From NCBI RefSeq assembly GCF_037201975.1, contig NZ_CP147520.1, positions 1,240,001 to 1,304,000 on the forward strand: DNA of 64,000 nt. The letters run 5' to 3'. Source of the stretch: Streptomyces sp. TG1A-60 (GTDB lineage: Bacteria > Actinomycetota > Actinomycetes > Streptomycetales > Streptomycetaceae). Position 1 is the first letter of the stretch. Every line of letters starts with the position of its first letter. Below are positions 45,240 to 54,252 of this stretch, piece by piece. The notes beneath the pieces are model-generated. The model did not search any database, was not told where the DNA came from, and saw nothing but the letters and a program-made list of their open reading frames with translations. The translations under genes were made by a program, and so were the position numbers.

Positions 45240-45339
45240 GATCTCGTGCTAACGATCACCCCACCTGCCAGCGTGAGGACCTCACCGACCCATCACACCA
45301 GCCCCACTGAACTGCGGAAACGAGCTTGGCGGAGCCTCA
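45240..45339 (-). repeat. right 100-bp inverted repeat
   Basis: Inverted partner of 43609-43708 (93/100 identical, no gaps). It lies just beyond the start of the EP-repeat gene. Confidence 0.85.
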
Positions 45340-45408
45340 GTGAACTGCGGCCGCCCGCCTTCCGACTCGTGCCTCGTCGGCAGGGCGTATGCCGCCGGGG
45401 TGGCACAG

Positions 45409-46437
45409 TCAGTCGGATGGAACGGCACGCGCATCGGAACCCGCCGGCTCGGGTCCGAGAGCGGGACGAGGTGTGGCGTGCGCGGCCGCGCGTGGCGTGC
45501 GGCCTCCCTCGGGTCCGTACCCGAACCGGATCAGCAACTGCGGGCAACACGGTTGCCTCGATCCGCCCATCGCCGCCCGCAGATCCAGCCACTCCATCGC
45601 CTGGTGCAGCATGGAGGTGCGTACCCCGTGCACCGTCGCCGTGAGCAGTACGCGCTGCAGGGCCTGGCCCGCCCGCAACCAGTCCTCGCGCCGGTCCCAC
45701 GAGGTCCACAACAGCGCTACCTGGGCGTGGCGTTCGAAGTGCAGGGCGGGCAGGTACGGCACAGGCAGCCGGCCGGTGAAATCCCGCATCGGTATCCGCC
45801 CGGACGCATCCCGAGCGCCCAGGGCGGTCACGGGGATGCCGTAGGGGGTGTCCCTTCCCGGGGCGGTGAGCCAGGTGCGTGCCTCGGCCGTGCGAGCCGG
45901 ATGGGATGCGTTGCGGGCCTCGGCCGCCTGGGTCAACTGCAGCAGACGCCGGGTTCCCATGATGTCGGGAACGTCCAGGCGCGCGCCCTCGGCCCGGGCG
46001 GCGGTGATCATCTGTGCCACGACCGGTTCCGGCACCGGGCGGCCGGTGAAGGGCATCCGGCTGGTGTGACGCCGCTCGATTGCTTCGTACAGGCCGCCCA
46101 GGGTCGAGGGCCCGTGCGCGGCGGGCCGGGCGAGTTGCACGCGGGCGAGCAGGTCCGGATCGTCCGCGGCCGGCAGTAGACGGACGATCGGTTCCCAGCC
46201 CAGGTGTGCCGCGGTCACCCGGAGGTTGAGGACGGCCGCGCCCACCGACAGGTGCTGGGCACGCAGGTCGGGATCGGTCATCGGCAGTGGCCGTCCGCGG
46301 TCGGCCCGGACCTCGACCGACCGGCTGTCCGGGTCCAGGCCGAACCGCCAGGGCTGCGTATTGTGGATCGACGGTGCTGCCACCGCCGCGGCCAGCAGGG
46401 ACCGAACGGCTGTGGCGTCGACTTCCCGGGTCTGCAT
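45409..46437 (-). CDS. Acg-family nitroreductase-like flavoprotein (copy 1)
   Basis: 342 residues from ATG 46437 (AGGAGAG upstream). The nitroreductase fold features are AAVAAPSIHNTQPWRFGLDP near the N-terminus, ERRHTSRMPFTGRPVP, ALLWTSWDRREDWLRAGQAL and the C-terminal LLIRFGYGPEGG. This is the Acg family (M. tuberculosis Rv2032, Rv3131), DosR-induced proteins that bind FMN but lack usual reductase activity, perhaps storing flavin. A box at 46506 lies 69 bp upstream. A paralog is at 48433. Confidence 0.87.
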   Translation of the reverse strand: MQTREVDATAVRSLLAAAVAAPSIHNTQPWRFGLDPDSRSVEVRADRGRPLPMTDPDLRAQHLSVGAAVLNLRVTAAHLGWEPIVRLLPAADDPDLLARVQLARPAAHGPSTLGGLYEAIERRHTSRMPFTGRPVPEPVVAQMITAARAEGARLDVPDIMGTRRLLQLTQAAEARNASHPARTAEARTWLTAPGRDTPYGIPVTALGARDASGRIPMRDFTGRLPVPYLPALHFERHAQVALLWTSWDRREDWLRAGQALQRVLLTATVHGVRTSMLHQAMEWLDLRAAMGGSRQPCCPQLLIRFGYGPEGGRTPRAAAHATPRPALGPEPAGSDARAVPSD

Positions 46438-46505
46438 GACGGCTCTCCTCTGCAAAGCTCTCCCCCGTACCGCCAACCCTGCGCCACGGTCCCCGGCTCG
46501 GGAGA

Positions 46506-46519
46506 GGGTTGACCGGCCC
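46506..46519. promoter_or_regulatory. Osd/Dos-type box upstream of nitroreductase copy 1
   Basis: On the minus strand it reads GGGCCGGTCAACCC, 11 of 14 matches to GGGCCGATCGGCCC, 69-82 bp before the ATG. Confidence 0.5.
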
Positions 46520-46809
46520 TTCCGGGCCTGCCATACGGCCTTGAAATACGAGCCGGACGCGCCGTGCGGTCCCCTGAAGGGCATGCCCGTCAGCCCCTCA
46601 GCCGGTCCGTGTCAGGGCCCTGGTATTGACACCCGTGCTACCGGCCACGCTCGGGGAGCACCGTCAGGAACCCGCAGACAGAGCCCCCACAACGAGCTGC
46701 GGTGAGTTCCGCGCGGTCTTGGCCGGACGGCGAGGCCAGGACCGTCGCTCCGGCCTGCCTCGTCCGGCCCGACCTGTCTGCTCATCAGGGCCGTACGCCG
46801 CCACAGGGC

Positions 46810-46823
46810 GGGCCGATCGGCCC
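46810..46823. promoter_or_regulatory. Osd/Dos-type box upstream of universal stress protein 1
   Basis: GGGCCGATCGGCCC, a perfect palindrome, 79-92 bp before ATG 46902. Confidence 0.65.
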
Positions 46824-46901
46824 TGCTGCCGCGACGGCCCCGGCTGTCACCGTGTCAACGGGTCGCAGCAGGCACCCATTCACCCCCAGGAGGTCTCCGC
46901 C

Positions 46902-47798
46902 ATGCCCCGTACCGTGACCGTCGGAGTCGACGGCTCGCCCGAAAGTCTCGCCGCCGCGGAGTGGGCCGCGCGCGAGGCGGAACTGCGTGGTCTCCCCCTG
47001 CACCTGGTGCATGCCTGGGACTGGCAGCGCTACGCCCTGCCGGAGCCTGACAACGCGGCACACCGGTACTGGGGTGGGCGTGTCCTGCGCGAGGCGACCG
47101 AGCGGCTGCACAAGCACCACCCGGGCCTGGAGATCACCTCGCAGCAGGTTCCGCAACCGCCCATGACGGCGCTGGTGTCGGCATCCGCGGAGGCCGAACC
47201 GCTGGTCATCGGATCCCGGGGCCTCGGCGGCACCGTGGGCTTCCTGGTCGGTTCTGTCGGGCTCGCTCTCGTCGCGCACACCGACCGCCCCGTCGTCCTC
47301 GTACGCTCCGGTGTGAGCGCCGACGACGAGCACCAGATGGACGCGGACGGCCGGCCTTCGAGCACCACGCCGTACCGGGACGTTGTGCTGGGGCTGGACC
47401 ATCAGCACCCCGACGACGCGGTCATCTCGTTCGCATTCGAGGCGGCGGCGCGTCGTTCGGCAAGGCTGCGCGTGGTGCACGGCTGGAGCCTGCCGCCCTA
47501 CTTCGCCTACGGGCTCCCCTTGGACCCGGTGCTGAACGCCGAACTCGCCCGCGAGGAGGCGAGCGCCGTCGAGGCGGCCCTGGCGCCGTGGCGCGAGAAG
47601 TTCCCCAACGTCGAGGTCGTCGAGCAGGCCTTGGTCGGCAGCGCCGGCGACCATCTGGTCGATGCCGCCCGCGAGGCGTCGCTGGTCGTAGTCGGCCGCC
47701 GCATCCGGCACACCCCGCTGGGGGCCCGCATCGGACCCGTCACACACGCGGTGCTGCACCACGCCACGGCGCCGGTCGCGGTGATCCCGCACGAGTGA
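46902..47798 (+). CDS. universal stress protein, two-domain (copy 1)
   Basis: A 298-residue tandem UspA protein. Each half begins with the strand-helix ([20 protein letters not shown] and VVLGLDHQHPDDAVISFAFE). The ATP-binding G-x2-G-x9-GS pattern is clear in the first half (GSRGLGGTVGFLVGSVGL). In the second it reads GRRIRHTPLGARIGPV, with a changed loop. CCCAGGAGG precedes ATG 46902. Mycobacterial homologs (Rv2005c-like) are DosR-induced and bind ATP during dormancy. Confidence 0.92.
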   Translation: MPRTVTVGVDGSPESLAAAEWAAREAELRGLPLHLVHAWDWQRYALPEPDNAAHRYWGGRVLREATERLHKHHPGLEITSQQVPQPPMTALVSASAEAEPLVIGSRGLGGTVGFLVGSVGLALVAHTDRPVVLVRSGVSADDEHQMDADGRPSSTTPYRDVVLGLDHQHPDDAVISFAFEAAARRSARLRVVHGWSLPPYFAYGLPLDPVLNAELAREEASAVEAALAPWREKFPNVEVVEQALVGSAGDHLVDAAREASLVVVGRRIRHTPLGARIGPVTHAVLHHATAPVAVIPHE

Positions 47799-48010
47799 CC
47801 GAAGGACCGAGTGATGGCGACGAGGCGCAGCCGCGTCCGGGCCCGGACGGGCTCCGGACGCGGCGCCGCTGCCCCTCTCCTCTGGTCCCGAAAGCGCGAG
47901 GCCCGGCAGTGGAAGGGACGACCGTCCCGTACCGGACCCGGGTCGGCCCAATATCAAGAAGGCTGTCCAGGCGCAGGCTGTCCACGACCGATCCCCGATA
48001 GGCCAGTGCC

Positions 48011-48496
48011 ATGACCCTCACAGCCGCGTTGCTCTGCACGCTGATCCTCGTCGGCGCATTGCATGACACGGCCCGCCTGCTCGCGCCGGACCAGAGCCGT
48101 CACCCGCTGCGATCGCTCCGGCGGCACCACGGGGCGCTCGAGACGGCCGAACGGCGGCTGATCAGACAGCGACCGGGCTCGCCGTCCGCCGCCGGGCAGC
48201 CCTTCGGCAGCGACCGGCTCCCGCGATCCGTCGACCGCAGGAACAGAGGCCCGCGGCTCCCTGCCGAACCGCGGAACTCACGCCCGTCCCACGGAAACGG
48301 GCCTGCTCGCCGCGTGCCCCCACCGAGGCGGATCACACCGGCTGAACCACACCCGGCGCACACGAGCGGCGTCGAACCCGTCGACGGCCGGAGAGCCACC
48401 TCTTCCTGCCCGGCCGGGGCCGGGGGCCTCGGTCACACGATGTCGAGGACATCTCTCACCGGGCGACGGGGGGTAGCCGGGCCCCGGGGGCCGTAG
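48011..48496 (+). CDS. small hypothetical membrane-anchored protein, low confidence
   Basis: The first 55 codons (MTLTAALLCTLILVGALHDT; HPLRSLRRHHGALETAERRL) look like a short protein with one N-terminal helix. The remaining frame is Pro/Arg-rich and overlaps the 3' end of the downstream nitroreductase gene, so it is either a decayed gene or chance. The rest of 47799-48432 shows nothing recognisable. Confidence 0.3.
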   Translation: MTLTAALLCTLILVGALHDTARLLAPDQSRHPLRSLRRHHGALETAERRLIRQRPGSPSAAGQPFGSDRLPRSVDRRNRGPRLPAEPRNSRPSHGNGPARRVPPPRRITPAEPHPAHTSGVEPVDGRRATSSCPAGAGGLGHTMSRTSLTGRRGVAGPRGP

Positions 48497-49428
48497 CCGA
48501 GTCGCATCACCATCTGCACGTGGCCCGTGCCCCATCCCGGGTCGCGGGCCAGCAGGCGCAGCTCGCGGTCTTCCAGGGCATGGGAGGTCAGGGAGGTGGC
48601 CAGGTCGGCCAGGGTGGCCTCCAGCAGAACCCTTTCCAGGGCCTGTCCGCCGCGCAGCCAGTCGGCGGGTGTGTCACCGGGGGTGCTCAGCAGGGCCAGG
48701 TGCGGGGTGTGCTCGAAGGCGGTACTGCTGCGGTCGGCAACCGGCCGGCGTCCGGCGAAGTCCCGTACAGGCGCCTTGCCGTCCCGTTTGCGCGGGCCGA
48801 AGGCGTACTCGGGGACGCCGTCGACGGCGGTGTCCGCCTCCGCTCCGAGCCGGGTCCAGCGGATGAGGTCCGCGCGGGCGCCGGAGTCCATGGCGTCGCG
48901 GCTCTCCGCGTCGCGGACCAGGTCGAGTACGGTCTCGGCGTGCCAGGGGCCGGGGAAGAGGAGGACGGCCGACTCGCGCGCCGCCGCATCCTGCAAGGCG
49001 GTCTGGACGTCCTCCGGGATGTCCTTCTCGGCGAAGGGATGGCGGCTGGTGTGCCGCTGCCGGATCGCCTCATGCAGCCGCGCCAGGTCGTCCTGCAGCA
49101 AGCGTCGCTCGCCCGGGTCGGCCAGGTGGACGGCCGCGAGCAGCAGCGGATCCTGTGGCTCGGGCAGCAGCCGGATGTCTGGGACGAGGTCCGTGTGCGC
49201 GGCGGCGACGCGCAGGTTGAACAGCGCCGCCCCGCAGCCGATGTGCAGCGCCCGGTTGCCGGGATCGGACCGGGGCATGGCCCGCGCGAGGTCGGCGCGC
49301 AGCAGCAGGAGACGCTCGTCGGCGACGTACTGGAAACGCCAGGGCTGCGCGTTGTGCATGGACGGAGCCGCCGTGGCCTCTGCCACGAGCATCGTCACCG
49401 TTTTCTCGTCGAGTTCGCGCGAAGCCAT
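48433..49428 (-). CDS. Acg-family nitroreductase-like flavoprotein (copy 2)
   Basis: A 331-residue paralog of the 45409 protein: VAEATAAPSMHNAQPWRFQY, RQRHTSRHPFAEKDIPEDVQ, ALLSTPGDTPADWLRGGQAL and VMRLGYGPRGPA. It has the same Acg architecture without an obvious catalytic change. ATG 49428 follows CAGGAGGATTCC. A 13-of-14 operator box lies 221 bp upstream, farther than in other members. Two copies within 3 kb reflect duplication in the regulon. Confidence 0.87.
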   Translation of the reverse strand: MASRELDEKTVTMLVAEATAAPSMHNAQPWRFQYVADERLLLLRADLARAMPRSDPGNRALHIGCGAALFNLRVAAAHTDLVPDIRLLPEPQDPLLLAAVHLADPGERRLLQDDLARLHEAIRQRHTSRHPFAEKDIPEDVQTALQDAAARESAVLLFPGPWHAETVLDLVRDAESRDAMDSGARADLIRWTRLGAEADTAVDGVPEYAFGPRKRDGKAPVRDFAGRRPVADRSSTAFEHTPHLALLSTPGDTPADWLRGGQALERVLLEATLADLATSLTSHALEDRELRLLARDPGWGTGHVQMVMRLGYGPRGPATPRRPVRDVLDIV

Positions 49429-49648
49429 GGAATCCTCCTGTCCTGCCCCGCCGTGACGCGGGTCCCACCAGGTACCGCATCAGCGGGCCGGCCTACGGGC
49501 TGGCACCACGGCTACAACGGTCATCCGGCCCGCACCCGACGGGCCGATTCCAGCGTCTGCCCGGCGGCACCGCCGAGCACCCGGAATCCGCGCACCAACG
49601 CGGCCATGCCGGAACACGATGCGCAAGGGCCTCAGTGTTGCCCGGATG

Positions 49649-49662
49649 GGGCCGATCGCCCC
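49649..49662. promoter_or_regulatory. Osd/Dos-type box upstream of nitroreductase copy 2
   Basis: GGGCCGATCGCCCC, 13 of 14 matches. The 49429-49921 gap holds no gene; this box is its only clear feature. Confidence 0.5.
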
Positions 49663-49921
49663 TCTCGCCTCTGTACCCACAAACCGATGATGGAGTCAGG
49701 CGCGGACGCCGGGATCGACAATCCGCGAGGGGCTCCCCCGTACCCGACCGGAAGACGGCGCCCGCGTCGTCGGCCCCTCCCCTGTGGGTGGGGCGCCGGC
49801 GCCCGGAGGCCGTGGATGGGCGCCGATGCATGACTCCCGGTCGGGTTGGCACTGCGCCGACACAGAAACCACAGCACGCGTACTTGACCGGAGGGTCATG
49901 CACACGTGGAGGAAGAGGGCC

Positions 49922-50935
49922 TCAGGCAGTGGGCGGCCGGACGAGCGTGTTGTCGCCGGTGCGGCCGGCGAAGTAGTCCGCGATGTTCGCCACGGTGGTG
50001 GCGGCGATCTCACCTACGGCGTCCCGGGTGAAGTACGCCTGGTGCGAGGTGACCAGGACGTTGTTGAAGGTCATCAGTCGGGCGAGGCGCTCGTCGGTCA
50101 TCACCTCCAGGGACTTGTCGAGGAAGAACACCCCTGCCTCCTCCTCGTACACATCCAGCCCGACGCCGCTCAGCCGTCCCGCGCGCAGCGTCTCCAGCAG
50201 GGCGTCGGTGTCGACCAGGCCGCCCCGGCTGGAGTTGACCAGGATCGCGTCGTCCTTCATCACTGCCAGGGCACGGGCGTCCACCAGGTGGTGGGTGTCT
50301 TCCAGCAGCGGCACGTGCAGGCTGACCAGGTCCGCCTCGGCGAACAGCCGCTCCCGCTCGACGTACTCCATACCCAGAGCCAGGCAGTCGGGGTTCTCGG
50401 CGACGTCCCAGCCCAGCAGCCGCATGCCGAAGCCGTGGGCGATCCGGGCGAACGCGGCTCCGATCTTCCCGGTTCCCACCACCCCGGCCGTCCGGCCCCG
50501 CAGGTCGCGGCCCATCAGCCCGTCGAGCCGGAAGTCGAACTCCCGGGTGCGGTGCGCGGCCCGCACGATCCGGCGGTCCACGGCGAGCGCCAGCGCCCAC
50601 GCGAACTCCGCGACCGAGTACGGTGAGTAGTACGACACCCGGGCCACCGTCAGTCCGAACTCCTCGGCCGCCGTCAGGTCGATGTTGTTGTAGCCGGTGG
50701 CCCGCTGGGCAATCATCCGCGTGCCGCCCTGGGCCAGCGCGCGCAGCACCTCCGCGTCCAGGGTGTCGTTGACGCTGCTGAGCACCACCTCATGGCCGGC
50801 TGCGGTCGGTGCGGTGTCCCTGTTCAAGAACAGCCGTAGACAGCGCAGTTCATGGCGGTCACCGAGGGCTTTGCCGAACGCGTCGTGCAGCAGCGGCTCC
50901 TCGTCCGCGAGGACGCCGTACGCGACGATCTCCAT
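49922..50935 (-). CDS. D-2-hydroxyacid dehydrogenase (D-lactate dehydrogenase type)
   Basis: 337 residues from ATG 50935 (CGGGAGGAGAGCAC upstream). The NAD-binding motif is AGVVGTGKIGAAFARIAHGF. The catalytic Arg (VNSSRGGLVDT), Glu (YEEEAG) and His (TSHQAYFTRDA) of the family are present. The YNNIDLTAAEEFGL and SYYSPYSVAEFAWAL segments match D-LDH (LdhA). It would reduce pyruvate to D-lactate, regenerating NAD when respiration fails, consistent with the hypoxia island. Only a half operator (GGGCCG at 50978) is seen upstream. Confidence 0.88.
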   Translation of the reverse strand: MEIVAYGVLADEEPLLHDAFGKALGDRHELRCLRLFLNRDTAPTAAGHEVVLSSVNDTLDAEVLRALAQGGTRMIAQRATGYNNIDLTAAEEFGLTVARVSYYSPYSVAEFAWALALAVDRRIVRAAHRTREFDFRLDGLMGRDLRGRTAGVVGTGKIGAAFARIAHGFGMRLLGWDVAENPDCLALGMEYVERERLFAEADLVSLHVPLLEDTHHLVDARALAVMKDDAILVNSSRGGLVDTDALLETLRAGRLSGVGLDVYEEEAGVFFLDKSLEVMTDERLARLMTFNNVLVTSHQAYFTRDAVGEIAATTVANIADYFAGRTGDNTLVRPPTA

Positions 50936-51034
50936 GTGCTCTCCTCCCGTGAGGCGGTTGATCACCTCTCCACCGTAGGGCCGGAACCATCAGCCGACGG
51001 CCACCTGCCGCTCCGGGGCCCCCGGCCCGGCAGG

Positions 51035-52063
51035 TCAGTTCCGCATGAGCGTCCTGGCGACGTACTCGGTGAGGTCGAGCAGCCGGTGGGTGTAGCCCCA
51101 CTCGTTGTCGTACCAGCCGAAGACCTTGACCAGATCGCCGTGCGCCTGCGTCAGCGGGGCGTCCAGGACGCACGAGGCTGGGTCGCCGACGACGTCGCGG
51201 GAGACGATCGGGGCGTCCGAGACCCGCAGGATTCCCTTCAGCGGCCCGTCGGCGGCCTCCCGGAACGCGGCGTTGACCTCGTCCGCGGTCACGGGCCGCT
51301 CCAGAACCACGCTCAGGTCGGTCAGCGAGCCGTCCTCGACCGGCACGCGGACGGCGATGCCGTCCAAGGTCCCGGTCAGCTCCGGCAGGACCAGGCCGAC
51401 GGCGCGGGCAGCGCCGGTGGACGTGGGGATGATGTTGACGGCGGCGCTGCGACCGCGGCGCAGGTCCTTGTGCGGGCCGTCGAGGACCACCTGGTCGTTG
51501 GTGTAGCCGTGGATGGTGGTCATCAGTCCCTTGACCAGGCCGAAGTGCTCGTCGAGCACCTTCACCATGGGCGCCACGCAGTTGGTGGTGCACGAGGCGT
51601 TGGAGACCACGTGGTCGCTCTCCGGGACGTACGTGCCCTCGTTGACGCCCATCACGATCGTGGCGTCGACTCCCTTGCCCGGTACGGAGAGCAGTACCTT
51701 CCGGGCGCCCCCCTTCAGGTGCAGACCGGCCTGCTCACGGGTGCGGAAGCGGCCGGTCGACTCGATGACCACGTCCACACCGAGGTGCCCCCAGTCCCGC
51801 TCGGCCGGGTCACGCTCGGCGGTCACGGCGATGTGGTGGCCGTCGACGGTGATCGAGGTGTCGTCGTGTTCTACGGTGCGGCCGAGGCGGCCGTACGTCG
51901 AGTCGTACGCCAGCAGATGGGCGAGCGCGTCCGGCGAGGTGAGGTCGTTGACCGCCACGACCTCGACCGGCTCGCCGGTACCGCTCTCCGCGCGCTCCAG
52001 CACGCAGCGCAGATAGTTGCGTCCGATGCGGCCGAAGCCGTTGATGCCCACGCGCACGGTCAT
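51035..52063 (-). CDS. gap: glyceraldehyde-3-phosphate dehydrogenase (type I)
   Basis: 342 residues from ATG 52063 (MTVRVGINGFGRIGRNYLRC). It has the NAD motif, the catalytic Cys in SNASCTTNCVAP with its His partner in GLMTTIHGYTNDQ, and the specificity region WGHLGVDVVIESTGRF. The length is normal. It is probably a stress-regulated second copy, because a hypoxia box lies 104-117 bp upstream. It would support glycolytic flux with the neighbouring D-LDH, ADH and PPDK. Confidence 0.93.
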   Translation of the reverse strand: MTVRVGINGFGRIGRNYLRCVLERAESGTGEPVEVVAVNDLTSPDALAHLLAYDSTYGRLGRTVEHDDTSITVDGHHIAVTAERDPAERDWGHLGVDVVIESTGRFRTREQAGLHLKGGARKVLLSVPGKGVDATIVMGVNEGTYVPESDHVVSNASCTTNCVAPMVKVLDEHFGLVKGLMTTIHGYTNDQVVLDGPHKDLRRGRSAAVNIIPTSTGAARAVGLVLPELTGTLDGIAVRVPVEDGSLTDLSVVLERPVTADEVNAAFREAADGPLKGILRVSDAPIVSRDVVGDPASCVLDAPLTQAHGDLVKVFGWYDNEWGYTHRLLDLTEYVARTLMRN

Positions 52064-52166
52064 GTCCGTCGTCCTCCCGATCAGTGCTGCCCGGCGGTGT
52101 CCGGGTGTGCTGCCAGCCTGGTGGCCGGGGAGGGGGTTCGGCATGGGCCGCTCGGGGGCCGGGTGA

Positions 52167-52180
52167 GGGACGTTCGGCCC
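52167..52180. promoter_or_regulatory. Osd/Dos-type box upstream of gap
   Basis: GGGACGTTCGGCCC, identical to the box at 40392. Confidence 0.6.
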
Positions 52181-52206
52181 TGCGGCTGCCGGCTGCGCGC
52201 GAAGCC

Positions 52207-52899
52207 TCAGCGCCCTTCGTGCCGCAGCCGGTCCTGGGCCTGCGTGGCGATGACCGCGGCCTGGATGCGCCGCTCCACGCCGAGTTTGGCGAGCAGGCGG
52301 GAGATGTGGTTCTTGACCGTCTTCTCCGCGAGGTAGAGGCGCTGGCCGATCTGGCGGTTGGTGAGCCCTTCGCCGATGAGGGCCAGAATCTCCCGCTCCC
52401 GGTCGGTCAGGCCCGGCAGAGCGTCGGGCTCGGGCTCCGGTTCCTGGCCCTGGCGCAGGCGGGCCATCAGCTTGGCGGTGGCGCTGGGGTCGAGCAGGGA
52501 CTGCCCGCGGGCCACGGTCCGCACGGCCGACACCAGATCCGAGCCCTGGATCTGCTTCAGTACGTACCCGGACGCACCCGCCATGATCGAGTCCAGCAGG
52601 GCCTCCTCGTCGTCGAAGGAGGTGAGCATCAGGCAGGCCAGCTCCGGCATCTGCGAGCGCAGCTCGCGGCAGACGGTCACTCCGTCGCCGTCGGGCAGGC
52701 GCACGTCGAGCACCGCCACCTGCGGGCGCAGCGCGGGAACGCGGACCAGTGCCTGCTCCACGTTCGCGGCCTCGCCGATCACGGTGATGTCCGGTTCGTC
52801 GTTCAGCAGGTCGTGCACCCCGCGCCGTACCACCTCGTGGTCGTCCAGCAGGAAGACCCGGATCGGGTTGTCGGGTCCGGGTCGCTCGCTGTCCGCCAT
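52207..52899 (-). CDS. osdR: DosR/OsdR-like LuxR-family response regulator
   Basis: 230 residues from ATG 52899 (AGGAGCCGTTG upstream). The receiver domain has acidic pocket Asp19/Asp20, phospho-acceptor Asp65 ([12 protein letters not shown]) and Lys in SGYVLKQ. A linker with Glu-Pro repeats ([11 protein letters not shown]) leads to a LuxR HTH ([20 protein letters not shown]) whose recognition part [20 protein letters not shown] closely resembles M. tuberculosis DosR. It is presumably phosphorylated by the kinase at 24680 and activates the genes with GGGCCnnnnGGCCC boxes. Two such boxes in tandem precede its own start. Confidence 0.88.
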   Translation of the reverse strand: MADSERPGPDNPIRVFLLDDHEVVRRGVHDLLNDEPDITVIGEAANVEQALVRVPALRPQVAVLDVRLPDGDGVTVCRELRSQMPELACLMLTSFDDEEALLDSIMAGASGYVLKQIQGSDLVSAVRTVARGQSLLDPSATAKLMARLRQGQEPEPEPDALPGLTDREREILALIGEGLTNRQIGQRLYLAEKTVKNHISRLLAKLGVERRIQAAVIATQAQDRLRHEGR

Positions 52900-52991
52900 C
52901 AACGGCTCCTGTCCTGTGTCGTCTGTCTCTGGCACGGAACCGCCAGATGGGCGGGACCGGTCCTTCCCTGTCACAGATCCTGCGCGATTCC

Positions 52992-53019
52992 GGGCCGAAC
53001 GGCCAGGGCCGACCGGCCC
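52992..53019. promoter_or_regulatory. two tandem Osd/Dos-type boxes upstream of the response regulator
   Basis: GGGCCGAACGGCCA (52992-53005) and GGGCCGACCGGCCC (53006-53019) abut without a spacer, 93-120 bp before the regulator ATG. This suggests cooperative autoregulation. Confidence 0.65.
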
Positions 53020-53145
53020 TTTTCGCTCTGCTGTTCCCGCATTCCCCCGCGTACCGGTTTTGATCGCCTGCCCGGCGCCGACCGGTGCCGAACGCCGAGG
53101 AGACCCGGGCGGGCCTTCACCGTTGGGCACCATGCCGTCCGAGTC

Positions 53146-53159
53146 GGGACCATCGGCCC
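53146..53159. promoter_or_regulatory. Osd/Dos-type box upstream of universal stress protein 2
   Basis: GGGACCATCGGCCC, 94-107 bp before ATG 53253. Confidence 0.6.
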
Positions 53160-53252
53160 CTGGAACCGCGGCCACCCTCTCGTAAGGCTCGGGGACAAGG
53201 GCCGGCGCCATCGTCCGCGGCCCGCTGGTCCCGTATCCGGAGGTCTCTTCCC

Positions 53253-54125
53253 ATGATTCGCCCCATCACCGTCGGCCTGGACGGCTCCCCCGAAAGCCTG
53301 GCCGCAGCCGACTGGGCAGCCCGCGAGGCACAGCGCCGCGATCTGCCGCTGCATCTGGTGCATGCCTGGATCTGGCAGCCCCACGACGTGCCCGTCGCAC
53401 AGGATCTGGACACGCAGAAGCACTGGGCTCTGCGAATTCTGCGGGAGGCCGAGGAGGAGCTGCGCGGGCGGCATCCGGAGCTGACGGTCAGCACCGAGCA
53501 GATATCCGAGACCGCGGCCGAGGTGCTGCTGGGCCAGGCGGAGAAGGCCGAGATGCTGGTGCTGGGCTCCAGCGGTCACGGCGCCATTGCAGGGTTCCTG
53601 CTCGGCTCCGTGGGGCAGCAGGTGCTGGCCCGGGCGAACAGTCCGGTGGTCATGGTGCGGGCGAACGCCCGCTCGGCCGCCAAGCACGACGGTGGGCAGG
53701 TCGTGGTCGGGCTCGACGACCCGGGCGACCCGGCCGCGCCGCTGCTGGAATTCGCCTTCGGCGCGGCCGCCGCTCGCAGGACCGCGCTGCGCGCCGTGCA
53801 CGCGCCGAGCCTGCCGCCGCTGTACGGACATGGCCCGGTTGTGGGACAGCTGGCCAGCCAGGAAGGCGGCATCACGGGTCAGGCGGAGAAGGCACTGTCC
53901 GACGCCCTCAAGCCGTGGCAGGAGAAGTACCCGCAAGTCCCGGTCGACCACACAGTCGATCTCGCCCGCCCCTCCGGAGTCGTACTGCAGGCCGCCGCGC
54001 AGGCCGGACTCGTAGTGGTCGGCCGCAGGGTGCACCGGCCCGCTCTCGGTATGCGCATCGGGCCGGTCGCTCATGCCGTCCTGCACCACGCCGCCGCCCC
54101 GGTCGCCGTCGTACCGCACGACTGA
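53253..54125 (+). CDS. universal stress protein, two-domain (copy 2)
   Basis: A 290-residue tandem UspA protein closely related to the 46902 copy ([33 protein letters not shown]). The ATP-binding loop is [20 protein letters not shown] in the first half, and the second ends [27 protein letters not shown] lies 10 bp before the ATG. It belongs to the hypoxia regulon by its upstream box. Confidence 0.92.
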   Translation: MIRPITVGLDGSPESLAAADWAAREAQRRDLPLHLVHAWIWQPHDVPVAQDLDTQKHWALRILREAEEELRGRHPELTVSTEQISETAAEVLLGQAEKAEMLVLGSSGHGAIAGFLLGSVGQQVLARANSPVVMVRANARSAAKHDGGQVVVGLDDPGDPAAPLLEFAFGAAAARRTALRAVHAPSLPPLYGHGPVVGQLASQEGGITGQAEKALSDALKPWQEKYPQVPVDHTVDLARPSGVVLQAAAQAGLVVVGRRVHRPALGMRIGPVAHAVLHHAAAPVAVVPHD

Positions 54126-54148
54126 GGGCCGGTTTCCGCACGGCTTGA

Positions 54149-54162
54149 GGGCCGAGCGGCCC
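54149..54162. promoter_or_regulatory. Osd/Dos-type box upstream of the alcohol dehydrogenase
   Basis: GGGCCGAGCGGCCC, 13 of 14 matches, 91-104 bp before ATG 54253. A weaker second copy (GGCCCGTTCGACCC) lies near 54206. Confidence 0.6.
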
Positions 54163-54252
54163 CACAGGCGAGGACCTCCAGGACCTGCCCACCGCGTCGG
54201 GGCCCGTTCGACCCTGGAACCACACCGAACAGACAGACCCGAGGAGCATCAA

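Noticed and set aside
50978..50991. Possible operator box upstream of the D-hydroxyacid dehydrogenase
   Set aside because: Only the GGGCCG half matches (about 7 of 14), near what chance allows at this GC content.
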